In this document: piece after piece, positions 26,538 through 35,559 of the stretch
How the letters are laid out: each line of letters begins with the position of its first letter
Numbering within the stretch: the stretch's first letter is position 1
Origin: Brevibacterium sp.
GTDB taxonomy: Bacteria > Actinomycetota > Actinomycetes > Actinomycetales > Brevibacteriaceae
Direction: 5' to 3'
DNA: 64,000 nt
NCBI RefSeq assembly: GCF_031179145.1
Contig: NZ_JAPSIB010000006.1
Coordinates: 97,665-161,664, forward strand
The notes under the pieces: generated by a model
Told to the model about the DNA's origin: nothing
Database searches by the model: none
What the model saw: only the letters and a program-made list of their open reading frames with translations
Made by a program: the position numbers and the translations under genes

Positions 26538-27476
26538 ATGAACACTGTGAAACAGCGGCACCTGCCTCGGACTCAGCCGCGCAAGACGAATGACGACTTC
26601 GAGGGACCACTTCTTTCCGTGGAGAACCTGACGGTGCGCTACGGCGGCTCCGACTCCTCGACTCAGGCAGTGAAGGGAATCAGCTTCACCGTGGAGAAGG
26701 GTGAGACCGTCGCCGTCGTCGGGGAGTCCGGCAGCGGCAAATCCACCGCGGTCCTCGGCAGCGTGGGTCTCATCTCCTGTCCTCCCGACGGGGTCACCGG
26801 CCGAGTGACGTTTCAGGGCATCGACCTGCAGAGTCTGTCCGTGCCTGAGCTCAACCGGATCCGCGGTCGCGACTTCGGAGTGGTCTTCCAGGACGCCTTG
26901 GGTTCGCCGAACCCCGTGCTCACAGTCGGAGAACAAGTCGCCGAACCACTCATCATCCACGGCTTGGCTTCCAAGAGAGAGGCGAGAGCCCGCGCGATCG
27001 AACTTCTCGACTCGGTCGGGATCCCGGACGCGGCCGGCCGCATCGATGACTATCCGCACCAGATGTCGGGCGGGATGCGGCAACGAGTCATGATGGCCAC
27101 AGCACTGTCGTGCGACCCGACGCTGCTCATCGCCGACGAACCGACCACCGCACTCGACGTGACCGTCCAAGCCGAAATCCTCGCCCTCATCAAGCGTGAA
27201 CGCCAACGGCGAGGCATGAGTGTGCTCATCGTGTCCCACGATCTCGGAGTGGTGGCCGGATTGGCAGATCGAGTCATCGTCATGTACCAGGGTTCCATCG
27301 TCGAGGATGCCGACGTCGACTCCCTGTATCGAGATCCGCAGCACCCGTACACGCGTTCATTGCTGGACTCGATTCCCAAGCCGGACCGGCCGCGCAGATC
27401 CCATCTCGAGGTTCCGACGAAGGCCACCATCGAATCGTGGGCGGCTGCTCCGACACCATCCAAGGAGATTCCATGA
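26538..27476 (+). CDS. ABC importer ATPase (DppD-like)
   Basis: A 312-residue nucleotide-binding subunit. Walker [10 protein letters not shown] is at residues 62-70, the signature is the variant MSGGM (176-180), and Walker B LLIADEP at 196-202 is followed by TTALD. It is shorter than many DppD proteins and lacks a recognisable C-terminal Cys cluster. Its stop overlaps the next gene's ATG (ATGA). Confidence 0.92.
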   Translation: MNTVKQRHLPRTQPRKTNDDFEGPLLSVENLTVRYGGSDSSTQAVKGISFTVEKGETVAVVGESGSGKSTAVLGSVGLISCPPDGVTGRVTFQGIDLQSLSVPELNRIRGRDFGVVFQDALGSPNPVLTVGEQVAEPLIIHGLASKREARARAIELLDSVGIPDAAGRIDDYPHQMSGGMRQRVMMATALSCDPTLLIADEPTTALDVTVQAEILALIKRERQRRGMSVLIVSHDLGVVAGLADRVIVMYQGSIVEDADVDSLYRDPQHPYTRSLLDSIPKPDRPRRSHLEVPTKATIESWAAAPTPSKEIP

Positions 27477-28492
27477 GCACGCTCGCTCCACCACCAAGCA
27501 GGGACGCGGTCCTGGAGATCCGGGACCTCGTCAAGACATTCCGGCGCAGCTCCGGGCTGTTCGGGAAGAAGAAAGCGATCCACGCCGTCCGCGGAGTCAG
27601 CCTCGATGTGCGAAGGGGAGAGACCCTCGGCATCGTCGGCGAATCGGGAAGCGGCAAGTCCACCATGGCTCGTATGGCGACTCGACTGCACAAGCCGACG
27701 GAAGGAAGCATCTTCTTCAATGGCAGGGATCTCACGTCACTGCGGGGCAGCACCCTGATCGAGGCTCGACGCGGAATGCAGATGGTATTCCAGGACCCAC
27801 TGGGCTGTCTCGATCCGCGCAAACCTGTGATCAGCCTCGTTGAGGAGCCGCTGCTGGTGACCGGCGCGAGCAAGGCCGAGCGTCGAAGGCGGGTCGCCGA
27901 AGTCCTCGGCGCAGTCGGTCTCGATCCGGCCTTCTATCAGCGGCGTGCCCACGAACTCTCGGGAGGCCAACGACAGAGGGTGGCGATCGCCCGTGCCATC
28001 GCGCTGGTGCCGGACCTCGTGGTCTGCGACGAACCCACTTCTGCGCTCGATGTGACCTCACAGGCGCATGTTCTCAACCTGTTGCTGGACATGCAGTCGC
28101 AGAACGATCTGAGCATGATCTTCATCAGCCACAATCTCGACGTCGTTCGGCACATGGCCGATCGTGTAGCCGTGATGTATCGGGGACAGATCGTGGAACT
28201 CGCTCCCGCAGACGATCTCTACGAGCGCACGACGCATCCGTACACGCGGTGTCTCATCTCCGCTATTCCGATCGCCGACCCCGAAGCCGAACGGGCACGG
28301 GTGCCCTTGTCAATGAAGGAGCTGGCAGCAGAGCACCCGCCGCTGGGCTCGTGTCCGTTCGATGACCGGGACTGCACGCCGGAGGAACCGTACCTTCACG
28401 AAGTCTGGCCTGATCACTGGGTACGATGCTTCCCTGGGCTGGCGCACGCGGCCCAGCAGCGCCCTCACCGTGCGACACCGGTGAGCGGCTGA
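27473..28492 (+). CDS. ABC importer ATPase (DppF-like)
   Basis: A 339-residue second nucleotide-binding subunit. Walker [10 protein letters not shown] is at residues 56-64, the signature LSGGQ at 162-166 and Walker B DLVVCDEP at 181-188. The C-terminal oligopeptide-transporter extension includes [12 protein letters not shown] and the segment [15 protein letters not shown], whose cysteines resemble those that bind an iron-sulfur cluster in DppD/DppF-type ATPases. It starts inside the previous stop (ATGA), and the serine hydrolase gene follows one base after its stop. Confidence 0.92.
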   Translation: MSTLAPPPSRDAVLEIRDLVKTFRRSSGLFGKKKAIHAVRGVSLDVRRGETLGIVGESGSGKSTMARMATRLHKPTEGSIFFNGRDLTSLRGSTLIEARRGMQMVFQDPLGCLDPRKPVISLVEEPLLVTGASKAERRRRVAEVLGAVGLDPAFYQRRAHELSGGQRQRVAIARAIALVPDLVVCDEPTSALDVTSQAHVLNLLLDMQSQNDLSMIFISHNLDVVRHMADRVAVMYRGQIVELAPADDLYERTTHPYTRCLISAIPIADPEAERARVPLSMKELAAEHPPLGSCPFDDRDCTPEEPYLHEVWPDHWVRCFPGLAHAAQQRPHRATPVSG

Positions 28493-28493
28493 A

Positions 28494-29540
28494 ATGTCGA
28501 CATTGATCGAAGCCGGCAAATTCGCGAGCGCTCACCAGGTTCCCTCGCGCGATCTGCGCGCGCTGCACCGGGGCAACATCGAGCACGAACCTCACAACGA
28601 CGACCTCGGGGAGGTCAAGGCGCTGCGATGCGAAAGCAATGGAGTGATCTGGCACGACGGGGAGATCAGACATGCATGGGGGCCGACCGACGCACCCGAC
28701 ACCTGCATGTCGGTGACCAAGAGCTTCCTCTCCGTCCTCACGGGGGTCGCAGAGCGTACCGGTGTCATTGCGAGCATCGATTCGCAGGTGGCCCATTACG
28801 TTGAGAATGTGTCACCGACTGTCTCCGCACTCGAAGGGGTGACATTCAGGCATCTGCTGCAGCAGACGAGCAATTGGCAGGGGTCTCTGTGGGGCAAGCC
28901 ACACTGGATTGTCGACCTGCTCCCGGGCATCGGAGCCGAGAGACACGACGACGCCGGTGCCGTGCCGCCTGGCCGGATCTGGCAGTACAACGATGTGCGG
29001 GTCAACCTCCTCGCCTTCATTCTCACGGCAGCATTCGGCGAGGAGCTTCCTGCGGTTCTGCAGAGAGAGGTCCTCGACCCGATCGGGGTCGGCACGGATT
29101 GGGAGTGGGGAGCCTATCGCAATGCACGGCTGACCATCCCCGGAGGGGAGGAGCTGCGCAGCGTCAGCGGCGGAGGCCATTGGGGCGGTGGTCTGGTGAT
29201 GTCGTCGCTTGATCTGCTCCGTTTCGGTCGCCTGTGCCTCGGCCATGGCACTTGGCACGGCGCCGAGGTGGTGACCCGGGACTACTTCAACGCAGCCGTG
29301 ACGCCGTGCGACCTCAACCCTGGATACGGGCTGATGTTCTGGCTCAATCCGAATGGGGAACTGCACTCTACAGCGCCCGCGACGGCATTCGCCGCCAGAG
29401 GAGGCGGCCGTGCCAGCGGCAGCAACTTCGTCTACGTCGACCCCGACAACGACCTCGTCTTAGTCGTGAGGTGGCTGGTCAACGGTGCGTTCGAGGCGTT
29501 TGCCGACCTGGTCTACTCAAGTCTGGACCTGCGACGATGA
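28494..29540 (+). CDS. Serine hydrolase, beta-lactamase/esterase fold (paralog 1)
   Basis: A 348-residue protein of the class C beta-lactamase/EstB-like group (COG1680). The nucleophile motif SxxK is Ser73-Val-Thr-Lys76 (SVTKSF), and the second motif is Tyr165-Asn-Asp (WQYNDVRVNLL). No signal peptide is visible, so it should act in the cytosol on an imported amide, ester or lactam. It begins one base after the DppF-like gene and overlaps the PrpD gene (ATGA). Of the three paralogs in this operon it is the only one that keeps the Tyr. Confidence 0.88.
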   Translation: MSTLIEAGKFASAHQVPSRDLRALHRGNIEHEPHNDDLGEVKALRCESNGVIWHDGEIRHAWGPTDAPDTCMSVTKSFLSVLTGVAERTGVIASIDSQVAHYVENVSPTVSALEGVTFRHLLQQTSNWQGSLWGKPHWIVDLLPGIGAERHDDAGAVPPGRIWQYNDVRVNLLAFILTAAFGEELPAVLQREVLDPIGVGTDWEWGAYRNARLTIPGGEELRSVSGGGHWGGGLVMSSLDLLRFGRLCLGHGTWHGAEVVTRDYFNAAVTPCDLNPGYGLMFWLNPNGELHSTAPATAFAARGGGRASGSNFVYVDPDNDLVLVVRWLVNGAFEAFADLVYSSLDLRR

Positions 29541-30844
29541 CCGATGGACTGCCGGAGCTCGGTTTGCAGGAGGCAGCCGCGGAATTCTGCGCAGGGTTCG
29601 AGCTCAACCCAAGCAGCCCGGATGTCAGTGTCGTGCGGCGTGCATTCTTCGACACCATCGCAGTCGCCGCAGCCGGATCGACCGAGCCGTCGATGTCAGC
29701 GCTGCGGGAGAACGTGGACGTTGTCGAAGGACCATGCCTGATCTACGGAACCGACCACCATGCCGACCTCCTCACCGCAGTCCGGCTCAATGCCGCAGCC
29801 GCTTCGGTGCTCGACCTCGACGACACCTCGGATGAACTCCGCGGACATCCCAGCGCGGTCATGATTCCGGTCATCGATGCCGCAACTCAGCTGATCGGTG
29901 CGGAACCGCTCGAACAGTGCGAAGCCTACGTCGTCGGGTATCGAGTGCAGAGAGTGCTTGCTCGAGCAGTGGACATCGACCTCCACCGAAGTCAGCGGTG
30001 GAACACGGCAAGCACGATCGCTCGCCTCGGCGCCGTTGCCGCTCTGTCGAAGCTGTACGGATTCACTGCCGAGGAGATGATGCGGGCCTTCACGGTCGCG
30101 GGTTGGACCCCCGGCACGAAACTGCACACCCACGAGGCGATCCCTGCCCAGACCGCCATTGCGGCGACGAATGCCGTTCAAGCGGTACAACTGGCGGCCG
30201 CCGGTTTCGGGGGAGGCGAAGCCCTTGTGCCGCCGGTCCCCGCCATCTGGGCACCGAGGGAACAGACCGCCTCTGCAGCTTTCGCAGCGTTGAGGTCGGA
30301 ACAGCCGATCATGCTCAACATCAAGAAGTACCCGACCTGCTCGAACCTCCACGCCGCGATCGAATGTCTCGCGAGCAGCGAACTTCCTGCAGCCTCGGAC
30401 ATCGCCTCCATTGAGATCTGCGTCGAGCCCGGCGGGACGGGTCCGTTGCTCGATCATCTTCCCGCGACAGTTTCCGAGGCCCGATTCAGCATGGAGTATG
30501 TGGTGGCCGGAGCGATCCTCGATGGTCGCGTCGGCCTCGATTCCTTCAGCCTGGACAAGCTGCGCGAACCCGCGAGACAGGCGTTGATGCAGACCATCTG
30601 TGTGCGGGAGGCTCCTGTACCGGAGACCGGTCCCGGTGATTATGACGGGCACTTCACGACCATACGGACCACGACCGGAGACGGCCGGACCGTTTCTCTG
30701 CGCAACGATACGTGGGCGGGACACGCAGGCACTCCGCTCAATTTGGACGGTCTGAACCAGAAGATCCGCTGGTGCCGAGAGTGGACGGCTTCACACGGAG
30801 GGTCTGCGCACCATCTCACCGAGGAAGGACACCTGGCTTCATGA
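29537..30844 (+). CDS. MmgE/PrpD family protein (copy 1)
   Basis: A 435-residue protein of the MmgE/PrpD family, whose known members include 2-methylcitrate dehydratase and cis-aconitate decarboxylase. Family features are RRAFFDTIAVAAAGS near the N-terminus, the all-helical AAAASVLDLDDTSDELRGHPSA region (active-site Asp and His), GYRVQRVLARAVDI, and IKKYPTCSNLHAAIECL. It is joined by ATGA overlaps to the hydrolase before and the second PrpD after. With no methylcitrate synthase nearby, it is probably a dehydratase, decarboxylase or isomerase of another hydroxy- or polycarboxylic acid. Confidence 0.88.
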   Translation: MTDGLPELGLQEAAAEFCAGFELNPSSPDVSVVRRAFFDTIAVAAAGSTEPSMSALRENVDVVEGPCLIYGTDHHADLLTAVRLNAAAASVLDLDDTSDELRGHPSAVMIPVIDAATQLIGAEPLEQCEAYVVGYRVQRVLARAVDIDLHRSQRWNTASTIARLGAVAALSKLYGFTAEEMMRAFTVAGWTPGTKLHTHEAIPAQTAIAATNAVQAVQLAAAGFGGGEALVPPVPAIWAPREQTASAAFAALRSEQPIMLNIKKYPTCSNLHAAIECLASSELPAASDIASIEICVEPGGTGPLLDHLPATVSEARFSMEYVVAGAILDGRVGLDSFSLDKLREPARQALMQTICVREAPVPETGPGDYDGHFTTIRTTTGDGRTVSLRNDTWAGHAGTPLNLDGLNQKIRWCREWTASHGGSAHHLTEEGHLAS

Positions 30845-32265
30845 CCATCGCCGACACGTGGGCCGTTCACTGCAGCACAGTCACGATCGACAACCTTCCC
30901 GTCCGTGTCCGGCAGCGCACGACGACGTTGCTGCTCGACACCATCGTGTGCGCACTCGTTTCGGCTGACGTTCCCGAAGGCGGGCGAACAGTGGCACTCG
31001 CGGAGGCCAGCGGAATGCCGATTGGGTCAGCACCAGGGACAGCCTACGTCCTCGGTCGGCTGGCGGGTCTCCTCGACTTCGAGGATTCCTCTCCCGGCGG
31101 CTGTCACCTCGGGCCGAGCATCGTCGGCTCAGCCCTGTCCGTCGGGCGGTCGAGGTCTGTCTCGGGTGCAGAGCTCATCTCCGCGATCGCGGTGGGCTTC
31201 GACCTCGGCGTTCGGACCTCCTCGGCGATGGGTAGCTACCTGCGAACCATCGACGGGACCATCGTCGGCTATGCGGACATCTGGGGTATCACTGCCCCCT
31301 CGGTGATGGGAGCGGCGGGGGCCGCGGCATCCGCAGGACGACTCTCAACCGAAGCTGCGGCACGAGCGCTCACTCTGGCGGGCAGCTGCTCACCGGTGCC
31401 CATCGGTCATCTGTGGAATCGCGAAATGGATCTTCCGAGCACCAAGTTCGGGGATTCCGGATGGTGCGCGCACGTTGGCTCCTTCGCCGCAATCGCGGCA
31501 ACCCATGAGGTCAGCGCCCCGGCGACAGTTCTCGATGACCTGGACGGCCTGTTGAGAATCGGCGGCGGAAACGAGCGGGACCCGAGTCTGATGGTCAGAG
31601 ATCTGGGACGGGACTGGGCAGTCACCTCGGCGATACTCAAACAGCGACCTTGCTGCGGCTCTATCGATCCGGCCGCCCATCTGCTCGACCGAATCGTTCG
31701 CGATCACGGGATGCTGCCAGCCGACATCGATCAGATCACCGTCGAAGTCGGGGCCGAGGCGACTTCGCCGAGATTCCTCAACCCCGATCCGCGGACCCTG
31801 GCCTCCCTGCAGTTCAGCATCCCTCACATCATGGCCGTGGTGGCTGCAGGGATCCCGGCGGGATCGAGATGGTTCGACGCCGATGTCGTCGAGAACTCGG
31901 AGATCGCCGGGCTGCGAGCTCGGGTGGAAGTGACCACTGCTTCGGAGGGAGACGCCTACCCGACAACCCAGGGGCCGGCCCGCGCTCCGGTCACGGTGAG
32001 CGTCCGAACACGCGACGGAATTGTGGTCTCAGACAGCATCCACCCTGCCCGGACACCAACGCGAATGACTGACCCCGATGACGCCGTCCGCACGAAAGCG
32101 GCCGAGCAGCTCACTGCGACCGAGGCAGACATTCTGCTCCCCCTTCTCGACAAGGTGGAGAAGCTCGACGACATCACGGCGCTTCTGGACATGATCGTCG
32201 GCTGCATCCTCGAACGAGCAGAGACCAGGAGCAGCTCCCGCCCACGAAAGGTGCAGATTCCATGA
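30841..32265 (+). CDS. MmgE/PrpD family protein (copy 2)
   Basis: A 474-residue second MmgE/PrpD protein, divergent from copy 1. LLLDTIVCALVSA and AGLLDFEDSSPGGCHLGPSI correspond to the N-terminal active-site region; the usual LDxDD reads LDFED here. ILKQRPCCGSIDPAAHLLD matches the conserved late segment. ATGA overlaps occur at both ends. Two unlike PrpD proteins in one operon could form a heteromer or act in sequence. Confidence 0.85.
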   Translation: MTIADTWAVHCSTVTIDNLPVRVRQRTTTLLLDTIVCALVSADVPEGGRTVALAEASGMPIGSAPGTAYVLGRLAGLLDFEDSSPGGCHLGPSIVGSALSVGRSRSVSGAELISAIAVGFDLGVRTSSAMGSYLRTIDGTIVGYADIWGITAPSVMGAAGAAASAGRLSTEAAARALTLAGSCSPVPIGHLWNREMDLPSTKFGDSGWCAHVGSFAAIAATHEVSAPATVLDDLDGLLRIGGGNERDPSLMVRDLGRDWAVTSAILKQRPCCGSIDPAAHLLDRIVRDHGMLPADIDQITVEVGAEATSPRFLNPDPRTLASLQFSIPHIMAVVAAGIPAGSRWFDADVVENSEIAGLRARVEVTTASEGDAYPTTQGPARAPVTVSVRTRDGIVVSDSIHPARTPTRMTDPDDAVRTKAAEQLTATEADILLPLLDKVEKLDDITALLDMIVGCILERAETRSSSRPRKVQIP

Positions 32266-33398
32266 AGAGATCCGGCTCAACTCTGAGTGCACGAATGGCG
32301 AAGTACGCGCGCTCGATCGAATCACCCGAGTTCGACGTCATCGAGTCCCTTGCCCGTACCACTGCCATCGAGGACAGTCCGGAACCCATCGGCGCCGTCT
32401 ACCCTCATCGACACCCCACCAACGGAATCATCGTCAAGCACGGTGACACCATCGCCCAATGGGGTGAGACGCAGGTGCCCGATATGGCATTCAGCATCTC
32501 CAAGGAGTTTCTGGTCCTCGCCGTCGGAGTGGCCCTGCGGCAGGGGCTGATCGCATCGACCACCGAACTCGTGGCACCCGTGATCCTGAAACTGGACCTG
32601 CCACCTGAGCAGATGACTGGGTCCGAAACGCTCGGTGACACGACTTGGCGACACCTGCTCGACAACACGTCGGGATGGAAGGGATCGCTGTGGGGAAAGC
32701 ACACGGACATCGACCGGCAGATGACTCGACGGGGGATGGGCCAGCTGACCAGCGGTTTTCCCAACGGCAGCCGGTGGAGCCTCAACAACATCCGTGTGAA
32801 CCTCCTGGCGCTGGCGCTCACCGCGGTGTTCGAGGAGTCCCTGGAAGCGGTAATGCGCCGTGAAATCATGGACCCGATCGGAGCCAGTGACACCTGGCGC
32901 TGGAACGGGTATGTCAACTCGTTCATCTCTTTGGGCACAGAAGCAGTTCCCGTGGTCTCCGGAGGTGCCCACTGGGGTGGCGGCATCTACATCTCTTCGT
33001 CCGATCTGGCACTCGTGGGCAGACTGTGTGCCGCGCGAGGACAGTGGAATGGACAGTCGCTCGTCCCCTCCACATGGTTCGAAGAATCGTGGGCTCTCGT
33101 CGAGAAAGCGCCGATGCCAATGGGCTACATGTGGCAGACGAACATCAACGGCGACTTCGCGCCCGGCGCTCCCAGGAGCGGGTTCGCAGCCACCGGCGGC
33201 ACTCAGGCTCTGGGACACAATCTGCTGTGGGTCGACCCGGAGAACGAGATCGTCGCGGTATCGCGTTGGATGCGATCCGATCGCATGGCTGAGTTCCTCG
33301 AACGGATGACACAGTACCTGAACGATGACCCTGACTACCGAGCCGGTGCCTGTGCAGGTGCGGAGACCCTCATCGAAACGCAGCCGGGTGATCACTGA
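32262..33398 (+). CDS. Serine hydrolase-like protein without the catalytic Tyr (paralog 2)
   Basis: A 378-residue COG1680-type protein. SxxK is present as Ser78-Ile-Ser-Lys81. The position of the second catalytic motif reads WSLNNIRVNLLALAL, so the usual Tyr is Leu174. Segments GGAHWGGGIYIS and LLWVDPENEIVAVSRWM align well with the other two paralogs. It overlaps PrpD copy 2 (ATGA) and the third paralog by one base. Either catalysis uses another base or the protein has a binding or regulatory role. Confidence 0.85.
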   Translation: MKRSGSTLSARMAKYARSIESPEFDVIESLARTTAIEDSPEPIGAVYPHRHPTNGIIVKHGDTIAQWGETQVPDMAFSISKEFLVLAVGVALRQGLIASTTELVAPVILKLDLPPEQMTGSETLGDTTWRHLLDNTSGWKGSLWGKHTDIDRQMTRRGMGQLTSGFPNGSRWSLNNIRVNLLALALTAVFEESLEAVMRREIMDPIGASDTWRWNGYVNSFISLGTEAVPVVSGGAHWGGGIYISSSDLALVGRLCAARGQWNGQSLVPSTWFEESWALVEKAPMPMGYMWQTNINGDFAPGAPRSGFAATGGTQALGHNLLWVDPENEIVAVSRWMRSDRMAEFLERMTQYLNDDPDYRAGACAGAETLIETQPGDH

Positions 33399-34438
33399 TG
33401 ACCTCTGATTTCGTCGAGTTCGTCGCCACTCTCGAATCACCGGAATTCGACGTTGTGAATGCCCTTAAGGCGACGACCGCCGAGGAGAGTGATCCCGAGC
33501 CGATCGGAGTGCTCTACCCGCGCCGACAGCCTGCGAACGGAGTCGTCGTTCGCGACGGGCGCACCATCGCACGCTGGGGTGACATCCGTGTGCCGGACAT
33601 GGCATTCAGCGTGTCGAAGGCGCTTCTGTCCCTTTGCGCCGGTTTGGCCTGGACGAAGGGTCTGATCACCGATATGCATGAACCCGTGGGCGGATGGGTG
33701 AGCAGACTTGAACTCGGCCCGGACCAACTGACCGGGATTGAGGACCTCGGCGACACGAGCTGGCACCATCTCCTGCAGCAGACGGGCTCCTGGGAGGGGG
33801 CGGTCTGGGGAAAGCACACAAGCATCGACCGGCAGATGGATCGCTACGGCCACGCGGCCAATGCTTCAGGATTCGCTCCCGGAACGAGATGGAACATGAA
33901 CAACGTCAGAGTGAACCTTCTGGCCCTGGCACTCTCCAGTGTCTTCGAAGATTCGCTCGAATCCGTGTTGCGCCGCGACATCATGAACCCTCTCGGCGGC
34001 AGCGGCAGTTGGCGCTGGAACGGATACGCGAACTCGTACTGCCGCCTGGGCGGAAGGATGAGGCAGGTGGTATCGGGGGGAGCGCACTGGGGCGGCGGAA
34101 TCTACATATCGTCCGCCGACCTCGCCCTCATCGGCAAGCTGTGCGCCGGGCGCGGACGGTTCGGCGCACAGCAGCTTCTTTCCCCTGAATGGTTCGACAT
34201 GGCGTGGGACCCGTGCCCGGTAGCGCCGGAAGGGAGCGGATATCTGTGGCACCTCAACACCGGACATGAGTTGTCGGCGTTGGCTCCCGCCTCGGGCGTC
34301 GCGGCCTTGGGTGGAACCCACGCCCTCGGCGTGAATATGCTCTGGGTCGATCCGGACACCGACGTCGTCGCGGTGTCGCGATGGATGGCCTTCGATCGTA
34401 TCGGGAACTTCCTCGACCGTATGAGCGCGAATGTGTGA
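33398..34438 (+). CDS. Serine hydrolase-like protein without the catalytic Tyr (paralog 3)
   Basis: A 346-residue paralog, most like paralog 2 (shared ESPEFDV, VPDMAFS, WGKHTSIDRQM). SxxK is Ser71-Val-Ser-Lys74, while the Tyr position reads WNMNNVRVNLLALAL, so Tyr is Met167. It is the last gene of the importer/PrpD/hydrolase block and converges on a LysR gene 51 nt away. The independent replacement (Met here, Leu in paralog 2) suggests relaxed need for that Tyr in this pair. Confidence 0.85.
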   Translation: MTSDFVEFVATLESPEFDVVNALKATTAEESDPEPIGVLYPRRQPANGVVVRDGRTIARWGDIRVPDMAFSVSKALLSLCAGLAWTKGLITDMHEPVGGWVSRLELGPDQLTGIEDLGDTSWHHLLQQTGSWEGAVWGKHTSIDRQMDRYGHAANASGFAPGTRWNMNNVRVNLLALALSSVFEDSLESVLRRDIMNPLGGSGSWRWNGYANSYCRLGGRMRQVVSGGAHWGGGIYISSADLALIGKLCAGRGRFGAQQLLSPEWFDMAWDPCPVAPEGSGYLWHLNTGHELSALAPASGVAALGGTHALGVNMLWVDPDTDVVAVSRWMAFDRIGNFLDRMSANV

Positions 34439-34489
34439 CCAGAACATGACACCTCGACTGTCCGACCCGGCGAACGGTCCCGGTCCGCC

Positions 34490-35389
34490 TCAGACCCCGG
34501 CCGCCGCCTTCCGCAGCGCTTCGAGGAACGCCGTCGCCAGAGGAGTGGTGTCGGTGCTGCGCATGGCGGAGACGATGTGGCGCTGCGGCATCGGACGAGT
34601 GAGGGGAAGCGCCACTGTGTCGGACTCTCGGGTGAGAGCGATTTCCGGGATCATCGCCACTCCGAGACCGGCGGCGACGATGCCCTGCACGGTACCCAGA
34701 TTGTTGCTCCGGAAAGCGATGCGAGGAGTGAACCCGTGCTGAGCGCACAGCGAAGTCAGACATTGGTGGGATGCCGTCTCAGGTCGATGGGCAACCCAGG
34801 TTTCCAGGGCGAGCTCTTCGATGTCGACGGCGGATTTGGTCGCCAGCCGATGTCTTCGGGCCACCACGATGAAGAGATCCTCCGTCATCACCTTGTTCAG
34901 TCGCAGATTCTCCGGAAAGCGCGGCGGGACGAGATCGTAGCTGAAGCCCAACGCGATATCGAGACTCCCGTCCGCGACTCGGGGGAACAGTTCGTAGGGC
35001 TCGCCCTCGTCAAGGGTGATCTCAACCTCTCGTCTGCGGAACAGGAAACGCGCCATGGCTCGCCCCAGTATCGGGCCTCCGGCGGAATCGAAGGTGCCCA
35101 CCCGGAGCGTTCCGGATTGACCAGCGCCGAGACGAGCGACATCGATCTCGATCTGATTGAGGAGGTCCATCACCTCGTCAGCACGCTGATGAAGGTGATG
35201 AGCAGCCTCGGTGGGCACTGCCTTCTTCGCGTGACGTTCGAAGAGTACGATCCCGAGTCTCCGCTCGAGTGCGGACATCTGCTGCGAAACGGCGGAGGCC
35301 GTGAACCCGAGTTCGCGGGCGGCCCCGGCGAACGAGCCGTGCGCCATCACCGCATGCAGGGTGGAGAGCATCTTCGTATCGATGACCAT
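34490..35389 (-). CDS. LysR family transcriptional regulator
   Basis: A 299-residue LysR protein: winged helix with LSTLHAVMAHGSFAGAAREL and TASAVSQQMSALERRLG, then an effector domain (TLRVGTFDSAGGPILGRAM). There is no Shine-Dalgarno; the ATG follows TAGACT by 6 nt, so a leaderless mRNA is likely. It is divergent to the Na+/solute symporter operon, with a long palindrome between them, and its 3' end faces the hydrolase block, so it may serve either or both. Confidence 0.92.
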   Translation of the reverse strand: MVIDTKMLSTLHAVMAHGSFAGAARELGFTASAVSQQMSALERRLGIVLFERHAKKAVPTEAAHHLHQRADEVMDLLNQIEIDVARLGAGQSGTLRVGTFDSAGGPILGRAMARFLFRRREVEITLDEGEPYELFPRVADGSLDIALGFSYDLVPPRFPENLRLNKVMTEDLFIVVARRHRLATKSAVDIEELALETWVAHRPETASHQCLTSLCAQHGFTPRIAFRSNNLGTVQGIVAAGLGVAMIPEIALTRESDTVALPLTRPMPQRHIVSAMRSTDTTPLATAFLEALRKAAAGV

Positions 35390-35395
35390 AAGTGA

Positions 35396-35401
35396 AGTCT
35401 A
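35396..35401 (-). promoter_or_regulatory. -10 box for a leaderless LysR transcript
   Basis: TAGACT on the minus strand stands exactly 6 nt before the LysR ATG, the same geometry as before the IclR and cupin genes. The palindrome at 35417-35439 lies just upstream, where it could control this promoter. Confidence 0.45.
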
Positions 35402-35416
35402 GCCAAATTCACGATT

Positions 35417-35439
35417 GAGCATCAGGGAAATTGATGCTC
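35417..35439. promoter_or_regulatory. Candidate LysR operator
   Basis: GAGCATCA and TGATGCTC form perfect 8-bp inverted arms around GGGAAAT in the gap between the LysR gene and the symporter gene. It is the best palindrome in the gap and sits where an autoregulating LysR protein would bind. Confidence 0.55.
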
Positions 35440-35559
35440 GATGATCGGAAGTCTGAGTCTTGGCCGGTGTTCGCGGCGTGGACGTTTTCCTAGTCTGGAG
35501 AAGGAACGGGCTCAACCCGACTTCGAATTCCGGCCACGACAAAGAAGTGTGGAGCAACC

